Shown: positions 45,204 through 54,174 of the stretch, one piece after another
Position numbering within the stretch: the first letter of the stretch is position 1
Layout of the letters: the number at the start of each line of letters is the position of its first letter
Assembly: GCA_052148435.1 (NCBI GenBank)
Contig: JBKQIF010000098.1
Coordinates: 62,001-126,000 of the forward strand
Source: JBEKYD01 sp052148435
GTDB taxonomy: Bacteria > Acidobacteriota > Terriglobia > Bryobacterales > Bryobacteraceae
Direction: 5' to 3'
DNA length: 64,000 nt
Program-made: the position numbers and the translations under genes
The notes under the pieces: generated by a model
Databases searched by the model: none
What the model saw: only the letters and a program-made list of their open reading frames with translations
What the model was told of the DNA's origin: nothing

Positions 45204-46688
45204 CTATTGCAGGGTAACAACCGCAACGCCTAAGCCGCCCAGCGTATATTTGTTTTCCGACAATTTCCGCGACACGGGCGGATTACTTTTGGTGGTCTGG
45301 TCGACGAATTCAACCTTCTTGCCGGGCTGAGGCAGGGTCAATTCGACGTCGCGATCCCGCTTGTTCACCAGCAGGAGCTTGTGCTCCCCATCCCCTCGCC
45401 CGATAAAACCGAGCGCGTACACTGCAGGCGTACCGGACGAGGCGCTTACAATCTTGTCACCGGGGCCAAAATTATTCTTCAACAATTCGAGTACACGAAA
45501 GCGAGCATTGGGCTCTCCGGTGTTCCAGTCCACCATGGAAACGCTCGGAAACTGGGTGGGGTAACCCACGAGCTGGGACTCACCGGCGACGTCGATACCC
45601 AGCGTGGCAAGCTGCCCGAAAACGTAAGCATAGGTAGCTCCCGAAAGAGCCCAATACGAATCTGGAATCGCCGCCGTGACATGGCCGGGCTTGTCCTGCA
45701 AACCATCGTCCGCCGAAATGGACCCGATTTCATCCACGGTGGTTCGTGTTGCGGGCGACAGCCGCTTACGGATTTCCTCTATGAACCTCACGGTAGTCAA
45801 GAAACGATCCGCCTGCTCAAAAAATGTGAACTGCTGGACCTCGGCGGTCTGGCCGGCGCCAGGCGAGGCGTAGAAATGATACGAGATCATATCCATGGGA
45901 ATACCGGGCTTATGGTTGGCTCGATTCAGGAAATATTCGAACATGCGCGGGTTGTCCGAAGGCATCGCCAGCGCCAGTCCGACGAACTTCATTTGCGGCG
46001 CCACGGCCTTGATCGCGGAAACAATGGCGTCGTAGCACAAGGTATATTGTTCCGGCGTCATTTTGTGTTCAAAATCAGGCTCGTTCAGCACCTCCCAATA
46101 CGGAATCTTAAAGCGATGGCCGGATTCATGCCGCTTGCCGTACTCATCGGTGAATCCACCGTTCACGTACCAGCTCACGAGTCTCGCATAGTAGTCGCCC
46201 AGTTCTTTGCCGGATGGATCGCGCAATTGCGTGCCTTGGGTGTAATTCCAAATCGCCTGGTCGGGGTCGCTCGGATACGCCACCGGCTGTGGCGTGACCC
46301 ACATCCACTGTGGTGTGGTGCTGAAATTCACGATAACGGAGTGGCCGCTGGTGGCATTCAAGAAATCCTCCGTCATGGGATCGATCGACGAAAAATCCCA
46401 CGAGGCGTGGCCATTGGCGGGCGGTTCCAGTTCAGCCACGCCCAGCCTGGGATACGGCAGCCAGGGAACGTATCGCACGTACTCGGCGCCCAGCCGCCGG
46501 ACCGCGGCATAGGCCCGGTCGTGAACGGCGGACCGGGGCCGCAGGGGAGGGTTCACCACTACCTGCAAGGTTGGCGTAGTCTTGGAAACGCTTTGAATGT
46601 TGTCCCAGGGAACTACAACGTTTTGGCCGAACGCCGGCACGGCGGCGGCGCACAACATCAACACAAAAGAGATATTGCTCATTCTCAT
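45204..46688 (-). CDS. Secreted glycoside hydrolase, GH39-like
   Basis: A 494-residue clan A glycosidase with signal peptide (about 3-21, cleaved after AFG). The acid/base glutamate is E203 in YWEVLNEPD, and the nucleophile is probably the glutamate in TTVDEIGS. A C-terminal beta domain (about 400-494) follows the barrel. Similarity is to GH39 beta-xylosidase/iduronidase-type enzymes, but the substrate is not determinable. GAGAG lies six bases before ATG 46688. It is transcribed in the same direction as gmd but 122 bases away. Confidence 0.72.
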   Translation of the reverse strand: MRMSNISFVLMLCAAAVPAFGQNVVVPWDNIQSVSKTTPTLQVVVNPPLRPRSAVHDRAYAAVRRLGAEYVRYVPWLPYPRLGVAELEPPANGHASWDFSSIDPMTEDFLNATSGHSVIVNFSTTPQWMWVTPQPVAYPSDPDQAIWNYTQGTQLRDPSGKELGDYYARLVSWYVNGGFTDEYGKRHESGHRFKIPYWEVLNEPDFEHKMTPEQYTLCYDAIVSAIKAVAPQMKFVGLALAMPSDNPRMFEYFLNRANHKPGIPMDMISYHFYASPGAGQTAEVQQFTFFEQADRFLTTVRFIEEIRKRLSPATRTTVDEIGSISADDGLQDKPGHVTAAIPDSYWALSGATYAYVFGQLATLGIDVAGESQLVGYPTQFPSVSMVDWNTGEPNARFRVLELLKNNFGPGDKIVSASSGTPAVYALGFIGRGDGEHKLLLVNKRDRDVELTLPQPGKKVEFVDQTTKSNPPVSRKLSENKYTLGGLGVAVVTLQ

Positions 46689-46709
46689 AGTTTCTCTCGC
46701 TAACAGGCG

Positions 46710-47363
46710 CTATCGCATGTAGAACAAGCTCAGACGAGGCAAGCCGGCCTGTTCGAGCAGGTTGCGGTCCAGGTACTGCTTTTCGAGTAACCCCAGTTGC
46801 GCGGCGGTCATCTTGGAACGATAGGGGCGTAACTGGCGGTCCAGCTCCTGGCGCGAGGCCAGGGCCCGTTCCTCCGATTGACCGGCGCGCGCGTGGGCGA
46901 TCATTTTCTCTTCCAGCACGGTCAGCCGCTGTTCCAGGGCTTCCAGGTCGGTGGCCAGCCGTTCGACGTCTTTCGCCAGGCCGTCCAACACGGCGGCAAT
47001 TTCCTCGTATCCGGGCGGCATGGCCCGCGCGTTGGCCGACAGGTAGGCGCGAAGCTCTTCGGTGGCGAAGGCCGGCGCGGCGGCGCGTTCCGGCCGGGCA
47101 TCGCCGCCGGCCATTTTCTGCGCTTCGCTCAGCACTGCCTGGGCGCAGAACGCCAGCGAGTTCACCATCTGGGTCTTGACTTTGCGCGACCGCCATTTTT
47201 CGAAAGCCGTCTCGATGCCGCGCAGCACCGCTTCGAGCGGCACGTCCTGGTTCTTCCAGCTTTCCGCCAGCGCCCAATCGAGAGGCGACAGCAAAAACAG
47301 GCTGGTGCCGCGCGCGCGCTGGAAGTGCTCTTCAATTTCGGTGAAGTAGTTGAAGTAGTTCAC
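46710..47363 (-). CDS. Conserved hypothetical protein with a coiled coil
   Basis: The 217-residue protein begins YFNYFTEIEEHFQRARGTSLFLLSPLDWALAESW, given here in parts (YFTEIEEHFQRARG; LLSPLDWALAESW). It then has a domain with VPLEAVLRGIETAFEKW and a coiled coil of about 50 residues (near 125-165, DGLAKDVERLATDLEALEQR). I recognise no named family. Its ATG overlaps the coaX stop by four bases, so it is translated with the cofactor genes. Confidence 0.7.
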   Translation of the reverse strand: MNYFNYFTEIEEHFQRARGTSLFLLSPLDWALAESWKNQDVPLEAVLRGIETAFEKWRSRKVKTQMVNSLAFCAQAVLSEAQKMAGGDARPERAAAPAFATEELRAYLSANARAMPPGYEEIAAVLDGLAKDVERLATDLEALEQRLTVLEEKMIAHARAGQSEERALASRQELDRQLRPYRSKMTAAQLGLLEKQYLDRNLLEQAGLPRLSLFYMR

Positions 47364-48145
47364 TGGCCGTCGGCTGCTTTTCCCTGGTTGCGTTCCCAGA
47401 TCATGCGCAGCCCTTCGAGCGTCAGGTGCTCGTCGACGATCTTCAGATAGCGCGAACCGCTGACGATCATGCCCGCCTGGCCGCCGGTGGCGACGATCTT
47501 GGTGTCGGCGCCCAGCTCCGCCACGATGCGCTCCACGATCCCGTCAATCATCCCGATCGCGCCATAGTACAGACCCGATTGCATACTGGCGACGGTGTTG
47601 GTGCCGATAACCTGTTTGGGTGCGCCGAAATCGACCAGCGGCAGCCGCGCCGTTCGCGCGAACAGGGCTTCGATGGCGATGCCGATGCCCACCGCGATGG
47701 CCCCGCCAAGGTATTCGCCGTCGCGCGAAATCACGTCGAAATTGATGGTGGTTCCCATGTCCACCACGATGCACGGACCACCGTATTTGTAGAATCCGGC
47801 CACCCCGTTGACCAGCCGGTCCGCGCCCACTTCGTTGGGGTTGTCGTAGCGGATGGCCAGGCCGATGTCGGTGCGCGGCGTCACAAACATCGCCGCGGTG
47901 CCGAAATACCGCTCGGTCATGAACGCCAGGGTGGAATCGATGGGCGGCACCACGCTGCAAATAATGATGCCGTCGATGGCGCCGATCTCGAGGCCCGCCG
48001 GCGAGAACAGGTTCCGCAGCAGGATGCCCCACTCGTCGGCGGTCTGCTCGTGCACCGTGCGCAGCCGCCACTGGCTCAGCAGCCGCTGGCCCTCGAATGC
48101 GCCGATGGTGATATTGCTGTTGCCCGCGTCAAGTGCCAGAAGCAC
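47360..48145 (-). CDS. coaX: Type III pantothenate kinase
   Basis: A 261-residue kinase for the first step of coenzyme A synthesis. It shows the ASKHA fold with LLALDAGNSNITIG, an SVVPP motif, PNEVGADRLVNG, and VVDMGTTINFD. GTG 48145 is chosen because GGGAGG lies exactly five bases upstream (48156 to 48151) and the protein then begins as family members do. A TTG at 48160 would give a longer form. It overlaps the end of birA by 17 bases. Confidence 0.93.
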   Translation of the reverse strand: MLLALDAGNSNITIGAFEGQRLLSQWRLRTVHEQTADEWGILLRNLFSPAGLEIGAIDGIIICSVVPPIDSTLAFMTERYFGTAAMFVTPRTDIGLAIRYDNPNEVGADRLVNGVAGFYKYGGPCIVVDMGTTINFDVISRDGEYLGGAIAVGIGIAIEALFARTARLPLVDFGAPKQVIGTNTVASMQSGLYYGAIGMIDGIVERIVAELGADTKIVATGGQAGMIVSGSRYLKIVDEHLTLEGLRMIWERNQGKAADGQ

Positions 48146-48857
48146 GTACGCCTCCCGCAAGGATCAAGGTAACCGTTCCGTCGTCCTGCCGAACCCTGAG
48201 AAAGCCCGCATCGTCCAGACCGCAGGTGGTGCCGGCGATGGTCCCGTCGGGCAAGTTTACCACCACGCGCCGTCCGGATGCGTAGCTGGACGCGTGCGTA
48301 AACAGCCGCAGGATGGTGGGCGCATCTTCGCTGGCGAATTCATCCACCGCGCGGACGAGCGCCAACAGAATTTCCTCCCGCGAAGGGAGTGATCCGGAAC
48401 CCGTCCAGGCGAGGGCGAGCGAGGTAGCTTCGGTTTCCAGACCGGGCGGAAACCGGCGGTGCGCGATGTTGATGCCGATGCCGGCAATCGCCCGTCCGTC
48501 GACCAACTGCACCAGGATGCCCGCCAGTTTTCGGGTGCCCAGCATCACGTCGTTGGGCCAGCGCAGGTCGCAGGCGATGCCGGCGACGGAGACGATCGCC
48601 TCGGCCGTAGCCAGCCCCAACGCCAGCGTTAGCAGCGGCGTGGGCGGCAGCACCATGGAGCAGTAGATGCCGGCGCCCGGTTCGGAGTGCCAGGCGTGTC
48701 CATGACGGCCCTGGCCGGCGGTCTGCTCATCGGCCAGCACGACCGACCCGGGCTCCAGCCCGGCGGCGGCACGCATGGTGGAGTCGATGGAGGGGTAGTA
48801 GTCGATGCGTCGCGCCGGGAACGCGCGCCGCAGCCGGTCGATGTCGAGAGGGATCAT
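48129..48857 (-). CDS. birA: Biotin-acetyl-CoA-carboxylase ligase
   Basis: A 242-residue group I biotin ligase without the DNA-binding N-terminal domain. Motifs are YPSIDSTM, the biotinyl-AMP loop ADEQTAGQGRHGHAWHSEPG, LRWPNDVMLGTRKLAGIL and GIGINIAH, followed by the C-terminal SH3-like domain. ATG 48857 is chosen; the open frame continues to 49079 but those 74 residues are translated repeat DNA (48881-49079). It adds biotin to carrier proteins and lies upstream of coaX in the same operon. Confidence 0.93.
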   Translation of the reverse strand: MIPLDIDRLRRAFPARRIDYYPSIDSTMRAAAGLEPGSVVLADEQTAGQGRHGHAWHSEPGAGIYCSMVLPPTPLLTLALGLATAEAIVSVAGIACDLRWPNDVMLGTRKLAGILVQLVDGRAIAGIGINIAHRRFPPGLETEATSLALAWTGSGSLPSREEILLALVRAVDEFASEDAPTILRLFTHASSYASGRRVVVNLPDGTIAGTTCGLDDAGFLRVRQDDGTVTLILAGGVRASGT

Positions 48858-48880
48858 GGCAGTAACTTCCAGGGTGACCA

Positions 48881-49007
48881 CGTGGCGCGCGCACTCTTGC
48901 GTGCCGCGTCGGCACTCCTGCCGACGCCCGGCTTCCGCACTGTGTAACGACTGCAAAGACGTGTCGAGAGGAGTCTCGACACGGCACGCAAGAGTGCGCG
49001 CGCCACG
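48881..49007. repeat. Four-hairpin inverted element, family A
   Basis: A 127-base element flanked by perfect 25-base inverted copies (48881-48905 and 48983-49007). Inside are two further hairpins: arms GCGTCGGCA/TGCCGACGC with loop CTCC (48906-48927) and arms GTGTCGAGA/TCTCGACAC with loop GGAG (48961-48982). The outer arms are themselves hairpins with loops CTCT and AGAG. The loops of units 1 and 4, and of 2 and 3, are complementary. Confidence 0.9.
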
Positions 49008-49047
49008 TCTGCCATCCACCTTCGAGATGTATGCCCTGGCGAGGCAG

Positions 49048-49079
49048 GACAGACCACAAACAGCGATGGTCTGCCCCAC
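49048..49079. repeat. Hairpin repeat, family B copy 2
   Basis: Core GACAGACCACAAACAGCGAT followed by GGTCTGCCCCAC, next to the family A element. The stem is CAGACC/GGTCTG around about 12 bases. It lies immediately downstream of the nadC stop at 49090. Confidence 0.85.
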
Positions 49080-49089
49080 AGCGTTTCTC

Positions 49090-49890
49090 TCACGCCAGCT
49101 CCAGCCGGAAACTCAGGTCTACCGCCGGCGCGGAATGGGTGATGGCGCCGCAGGATACGAAATCGGCGCCGGTGTCCGCGTAGGAGCGCACGTTGTCGAG
49201 CGTGATGCCACCGGAAAGTTCCACCGCCGCCCGGCCGGCGATCTCTTGAATCCACGCGGCAGCTTCGGCGGGGGTGAGGTTATCCAGCAGAAGATGGTCC
49301 GCGCCGCACGCCAGAGCCTCCGCCAGCTCTGGGCGGGTGCGCACTTCAATTTCGATTTCGAGGCCGCTCCGCCGCGCGCCTTCGATCGCCTGACGGACGC
49401 CCCCGGCGGCGGCGATGTGATTGTTCTTGATGAGAACGGCGTCCCACAGCCCGAGGCGGTGATTGGTGACGCCGCCGGCGCGGACCGCGGCTTTTTCCAG
49501 CATGCGCATGCCGGGGGTGGTTTTGCGCGTATCGAGAACGCGGCAGCGAGTACCGGCTACGGCATCGGCGTAGCGCCGCGCCAGCGTTGCCACTCCGCTC
49601 AGCCGCTGCAGAAAATTGAGAGCCACGCGTTCGCGTTCGAGCAATTCCCGCGCATTGCCGGAAACCGTGGCGATGATCTCGCCATCGGCACAGCGGTCGC
49701 CGTTCCGCTTGCGCAGTTCGAGGCCTTCCGGATAAATCTCTTCGAGCACCTCGAGACCGGCCACGATCAGTTCCTGGCGCGCCAGGAAGCAGCCGCTGGC
49801 GCGCCGCGACGCGGACACGCAGGCGCGGCTGGTGACATCGCCCGAGCCGATGTCTTCTTTGAGCGCCAGGCGGACGATGGCGAGGCTCAT
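49090..49890 (-). CDS. nadC: Nicotinate-nucleotide pyrophosphorylase (quinolinate phosphoribosyltransferase)
   Basis: A 266-residue NAD biosynthesis enzyme using quinolinate and PRPP. Motifs are LKEDIGSGDVTS, LNFLQRLSGVAT, the active-site DTRKTTPGMR with AVRAGGVTNHRLGL, LIKNNHI, IEVEV-like RT segment, LLLDNLTP and LSGGITLDNVRSYA. Its ATG overlaps the valS stop by four bases, so it is translated with valS. It lies directly upstream of the repeat cluster that separates it from birA. Confidence 0.96.
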   Translation of the reverse strand: MSLAIVRLALKEDIGSGDVTSRACVSASRRASGCFLARQELIVAGLEVLEEIYPEGLELRKRNGDRCADGEIIATVSGNARELLERERVALNFLQRLSGVATLARRYADAVAGTRCRVLDTRKTTPGMRMLEKAAVRAGGVTNHRLGLWDAVLIKNNHIAAAGGVRQAIEGARRSGLEIEIEVRTRPELAEALACGADHLLLDNLTPAEAAAWIQEIAGRAAVELSGGITLDNVRSYADTGADFVSCGAITHSAPAVDLSFRLELA

Positions 49891-52553
49891 AGGCCGGCGA
49901 GTTCGTCGTCTATCTTGCGCAACTGGGCTTCGTACTCCACCAGTTTCTGCCGGATCGATTCGACGACGTGGGTGGGAGCCTTACCCAGAAATACCGGATC
50001 GTTCAATTGCCTCGTGCCGCTGGCGACATTTTTCTGAAGCTGAGCCTTGTCTTTGTCCAGACGTTTTCGGAGCGCGTCCTGCTGCGATTGGGGAACGTTC
50101 AACACCAGGTCGAATTCGGCGGTGGAGCGCTTGGCGACAGCCGCTTTGGGAGCCTCCCCGGCGCGAAATTCCAGCGCCACATTGGCCAGTTTCTGAATGG
50201 CCGCGGCATGACGCTCGGCGACGGCCAGACCGGCGTTGCGCGAATACAGCGTCCCGGAAAGTTGCTGTTTGGGATCGAGCTTGGCCTCGGTGCGCAGCGT
50301 GCGCGCCAGCGTCACCACCTCCTGCAGCACTTCGATTTCGCGCTCGGCTCTGTGGTCGGTGCCCTGCTGGCTGTATTGCGGGTAAGGGGCCAGCGCGATC
50401 GAAACCGGCCGTGCCGCGCCTTTGGCCAGCCGCTGCCAAAGCTCCTCGGTAAGAAACGGCATGGCGGGATGGAGCAGGCGCAGCGCGGTTTCAAACGCCG
50501 CCAGCGTGTTTCGCCACGCGGCGGTCAGTCCGCTGTTCTCTTCGAAGCGCTGCTTTTTCAGCTCCAGATACCAGTCGCAGAATTCGTGCCAGAAGAAGTG
50601 CCACAGCACTTGCGCGGCCTCGTGGTAGCGGTAGGTTTCGATGGCGCGGTTGGCTTGTTCCGCGCAACTGTTCAGGCGGCTGAAGATCCAGCGGTCCTCG
50701 ATCGGAACGGCCAGGGTGACCGGGTCGGCCTCGGGCCGGAATTCCTCCAGGCTGACCGGGACCCAGGGCTCGACGCCGGAGCGCTCCATATGGAGGAACA
50801 GGAACCTGGCCGCGTTCCAGATCTTATTGGCGAAGGCGCGCGAGCTTTCCATGCGATCTTCGGTCAGGACGATATCCGTGCCGGGTGCGGCGCCTTGCAG
50901 CAGCGCCATGCGCACGGCGTCGGTGCCATACTTTTCGGTCACCACCAGCGGATCGATGGTATTTCCCCTGGTCTTGGACATCTTCTGCCGTTCGGCGTCG
51001 CGCACCAAGCCGTGGATGTAGACCTGACGGAACGGCACGTCGCCCATGAATTCGATGCCCAGCATGATCATGCGGGCCACCCAGAAAAACAGGATGTCGA
51101 AGCCGGTGATGAGCAGCGAGGTAGGGTAATAGGTGGCCAGGTCTTCGGTCTGTTCCGGCCATCCCAGGGTGGAAAACGGCCACAGGCCGGAGCTGAACCA
51201 GGTATCGAGCACGTCGGTGTCCTGCCGGATTTCGCCGGAGCCGCAATGCGCGCAGACCGCCGGCGCCTCCCGCGCCACCGTAATCTGTTTGCACGTGCCG
51301 CAGTGCCAGGCGGGAATCCGGTGCCCCCACCAGAGCTGGCGCGAGATGCACCAGTCGCGGATGTTGTACATCCACTCGAAGTAGGTCTTCGACCAATTGG
51401 CGGGGATGAAGGCGATGCGGCCGCTTTCCACGGCTTGAATCGCCTTCTCGGCCAGCGGCTTGGTCCTGACGAACCATTGCGTCGAGACCAGCGGCTCGAC
51501 CACGGTCTTGCAGCGGTCGCACCTGCCCAGGTTGAGCTTGTAATCTTCGGTCTTGACCAGCACGCCCAGTTTTTCCAGATCGCTCAGGACGCGTTTGCGG
51601 GCTTCGAAGCGCTCGAGACCGGCGTAGGGGCCGGCCGCCGCGGTCATGGCGGCGTGCTCGTCGATCACCTGGATCTTGGGAAGGTTGTGGCGGCGGCCGG
51701 CTTCGAAATCGTTGGGGTCGTGGGCCGGCGTGACCTTCACCACGCCGGTGCCGAATTTCGGATCGGCCAGCTCGTCGGCGATGATCGGAATCTCGCGATC
51801 CATCAGCGGCAACCGGACCGTGCGGCCGTGCAGATCCGCGTAGCGTGGATCGGTGGGATGAACGGCTACCGCGGTATCGCCCAGCATGGTCTCCGGGCGC
51901 GTGGTGGCTACCACGACGTACCGGTCCATGAGGCCGTTGACCGGATAGCGCAGGTGCCACAGGTGACCGGCGGCCTCGCTATGGCTCACTTCCAGGTCGG
52001 AGAGCGCGGTCTGGCAGCGCGGGCACCAGTTCACCATGTACTCGCCGCGATAGATCAGTCCTTTTTCGTACAGGCGCACGAATACTTCGCGCACCGCGCG
52101 GCTCAGACCGGGATCGAGAGTGAAGCGCTCGCGGCTCCAATCGCAGCTCGCGCCCAGCCGAATCATCTGCCTCTTAATGGTGTCGCCGTATTGGACTTTC
52201 CACTCCCAGACCCGCTTCTCGAAGGCTTCCCGGCCCAGGTCGAGACGATTCACGCCCTCTTCGGCCAGCTTACGCTCCACCACCATCTGGGTGGCAATGC
52301 CGGCGTGATCCGTGCCGGGCAGCCAAAGCGTGTTGTGCCCCAGCATGCGATGCCAACGAACGGTGACGTCGATTTCGGTATGTTCCAGCATGTGGCCGAT
52401 GTGCAACACTCCGGTCACGTTGGGCGGAGGAATGACCAGCGAGAATACCCGCCCGGACGCCCGTTGGGAGGCGCGGAAGATACCGGAATCGATCCACCAC
52501 TGAGCCCACTGCGGTTCGAACCGCTGGGGCTCGTACACTTTCTCAATTTGCAT
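49887..52553 (-). CDS. valS: Valyl-tRNA synthetase
   Basis: The 888-residue class Ia synthetase has HIGH at 51-54 (PPPNVTGVLHIGHML), the editing domain (VATTRPETMLGDTAVAV), KMSKT in ERQKMSKTRGNTIDPL, a zinc-like cysteine motif region near the CHCG and CRC positions, an anticodon-binding helical domain and a C-terminal coiled coil (DKDKAQLQKNVASG...IDDELAGL). ATG 52553 is chosen because the N-terminal extension to 52661 is non-coding. TATAGT ends 12 bases before the start, implying a very short leader. Confidence 0.97.
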   Translation of the reverse strand: MQIEKVYEPQRFEPQWAQWWIDSGIFRASQRASGRVFSLVIPPPNVTGVLHIGHMLEHTEIDVTVRWHRMLGHNTLWLPGTDHAGIATQMVVERKLAEEGVNRLDLGREAFEKRVWEWKVQYGDTIKRQMIRLGASCDWSRERFTLDPGLSRAVREVFVRLYEKGLIYRGEYMVNWCPRCQTALSDLEVSHSEAAGHLWHLRYPVNGLMDRYVVVATTRPETMLGDTAVAVHPTDPRYADLHGRTVRLPLMDREIPIIADELADPKFGTGVVKVTPAHDPNDFEAGRRHNLPKIQVIDEHAAMTAAAGPYAGLERFEARKRVLSDLEKLGVLVKTEDYKLNLGRCDRCKTVVEPLVSTQWFVRTKPLAEKAIQAVESGRIAFIPANWSKTYFEWMYNIRDWCISRQLWWGHRIPAWHCGTCKQITVAREAPAVCAHCGSGEIRQDTDVLDTWFSSGLWPFSTLGWPEQTEDLATYYPTSLLITGFDILFFWVARMIMLGIEFMGDVPFRQVYIHGLVRDAERQKMSKTRGNTIDPLVVTEKYGTDAVRMALLQGAAPGTDIVLTEDRMESSRAFANKIWNAARFLFLHMERSGVEPWVPVSLEEFRPEADPVTLAVPIEDRWIFSRLNSCAEQANRAIETYRYHEAAQVLWHFFWHEFCDWYLELKKQRFEENSGLTAAWRNTLAAFETALRLLHPAMPFLTEELWQRLAKGAARPVSIALAPYPQYSQQGTDHRAEREIEVLQEVVTLARTLRTEAKLDPKQQLSGTLYSRNAGLAVAERHAAAIQKLANVALEFRAGEAPKAAVAKRSTAEFDLVLNVPQSQQDALRKRLDKDKAQLQKNVASGTRQLNDPVFLGKAPTHVVESIRQKLVEYEAQLRKIDDELAGL

Positions 52554-52639
52554 GGGGAAATAACTACTATAACGCGCGCCGGCAATGGGATTGGGGCGCG
52601 GAGACAGAAAGGGCGGGCGCTCACAGAAAGGCGCCCGCC

Positions 52640-53194
52640 CTATCGAAACCAAAGCTTCCAAAGAAGGAACAGCATCCCGGCAGCAAAACCCGCTCCGGCT
52701 TGATACTCCTGGTTGTTTAGATACAGAGAGAACGAAAAAGGATCCGAATTATTTTGGAGCGTGGGCCGAACCCGCGGCCAGAGTGCCGGAACCTGAGCGG
52801 CGTACGCGGCGTAGCCCGGAAAAATCTCGCGCAGGTGTTGCTCCTCCAGTCGAATCACCGGCAGATAAACGAAAACAAATACCAGTACGAATAGAATCGC
52901 CAGCCCCGGGCTGCGGGCCGCGATGGAGAGCCCGGCCGCCACCAGCAGCGTGCCGATGTAGAGCGGATTGCGGGTGTAGGCATACGGGCCGCCGGTGGCC
53001 AGTTGGCGGTTCTTGGCCAGGCAGCCGGCGGCCCATCCGCGCAGGGCCAGGCCCGCCAGCGACAGCGGCAAACCGGTCCACAAAGAGGGTGCGGTGGGAT
53101 GCGAAAACCAGGCGAACACCAGCACCAGCAGGAATCCGGACGGCACGCGCAGGCGCGCCACGGTATCGGCATACAGTTTGGGAAACCGCGGCAT
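52640..53194 (-). CDS. Isoprenylcysteine carboxyl methyltransferase-like membrane protein
   Basis: The 184-residue integral membrane protein has about five membrane helices and the family's GPYAYTRNPLYIGTLL and LEEQHLREIFPGYAAYAAQVP motifs. The fold is shared by isoprenylcysteine and phospholipid methyltransferases. The substrate is unknown; lipid methylation fits the envelope-biosynthesis neighbours. Its ATG overlaps the stop of the upstream glycosyltransferase gene by one base. Confidence 0.85.
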   Translation of the reverse strand: MPRFPKLYADTVARLRVPSGFLLVLVFAWFSHPTAPSLWTGLPLSLAGLALRGWAAGCLAKNRQLATGGPYAYTRNPLYIGTLLVAAGLSIAARSPGLAILFVLVFVFVYLPVIRLEEQHLREIFPGYAAYAAQVPALWPRVRPTLQNNSDPFSFSLYLNNQEYQAGAGFAAGMLFLLWKLWFR

Positions 53195-54174
53195 CAGCCG
53201 ACAAACCCGAGCGCTTCGCGCAGTGTCTCAAAAACCTGGCCGGGTGAAATGCGGCGCATGCTGTCGTCTATGGTATCGCCGCGCTTATAGGTTGTGACGG
53301 CGCCCGCGTCGCGCAATACACGCAGGCCGGCGTTGGCCTGGTAGGGGCCGTTGCGCGCCGGGTCGGTGGGGCCGAAAATGGCAACTCCCGGTTTGCCCAA
53401 CGCGGCTGCCAGGTGCATGGGGCCGCTGTCCACGCCGACGATGGCTGTCGCCCGCCGCGTGGCCCAGATCAATCCCTCCAGCGACGAAACGTGGATCCCA
53501 ACGCCCTCGACCACAGGCACCTTCCCGGTGGAGGGGACGTTCCACACCAGCGGCAGGCCCAACTCACGGCGCAAACGCTCTGCCAGTGCGCCGTAAAACT
53601 CCAGCGGCCATTGTTTGCCGCGCCATCCGGCCACCGGCGATGCGAGCACGAAATCGCCAGCCGGGAGTTCCCCTTCCGGCCGACCCTGGGGCAGCGAGAA
53701 TTCGTGAAACCTGGTGTTGGTGCCGGGCACCGCCGCCGCCAGGTCGAGGCACTGATCGGCGCGATGCGAAGCGCTGGAATGAACCGTATCGGAATAAAAC
53801 AGCGTAGCTGCCGGTTCGCGCACTTGCGTACGGTCGAAGCCGAAGAGCCGGCCTGGCCGGGCCGCTTTCGCAACCAGCGCGGACTTCAGCAACCCCTGAA
53901 AATCCACCGCGCAATGGTAGCGTTCCGAGCGCAGTTCGCGCCAGGTTTCGCGGAGTGACGCCAGGCTGCCGCGCCGCACCATCACCAACCGGTCCAGGTA
54001 GGGATTGCCTTCGAGAAGCGGTGCCCACCGCGGCTCGATCGCCCAGGTGATGCGCGCCGCGGGATGGCTGGCCTTCAACGACGCCACCGCGGGCAAAGCA
54101 TGCAGAATGTCGCCCATGGCGCCCAGGCGGACAACCAGAAGCCGGAGATCAGGCATGGTGACGGCGGCGGACAT
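53194..54174 (-). CDS. waaC: Family 9 glycosyltransferase (heptosyltransferase I-like)
   Basis: A 326-residue GT9 enzyme. It opens LLVVRLGAMGDILHALPAV, has DFQGLLKSALVAKAA, an ADP-heptose-site-like GWRGKQWP and the C-terminal VGVDSGPMHLAAALGKPGVAIFGPTDPARNGPY, given here in parts (VGVDSGPMHLAAALG; FGPTDPARNGPY). This pattern fits WaaC-like enzymes adding heptose to Kdo-lipid A; the exact acceptor is not provable. It overlaps the nucleotidyltransferase-like gene upstream by 26 bases if ATG 54174 is used, or 8 bases if ATG 54156 is used. Confidence 0.85.
   Translation of the reverse strand: MSAAVTMPDLRLLVVRLGAMGDILHALPAVASLKASHPAARITWAIEPRWAPLLEGNPYLDRLVMVRRGSLASLRETWRELRSERYHCAVDFQGLLKSALVAKAARPGRLFGFDRTQVREPAATLFYSDTVHSSASHRADQCLDLAAAVPGTNTRFHEFSLPQGRPEGELPAGDFVLASPVAGWRGKQWPLEFYGALAERLRRELGLPLVWNVPSTGKVPVVEGVGIHVSSLEGLIWATRRATAIVGVDSGPMHLAAALGKPGVAIFGPTDPARNGPYQANAGLRVLRDAGAVTTYKRGDTIDDSMRRISPGQVFETLREALGFVG

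Noticed and set aside
48858..49079. Long N-terminal extension of birA
   Set aside because: Residues before the ATG at 48857 are translated repeat DNA, and the same repeat gives a similar false extension at 55807-55915.
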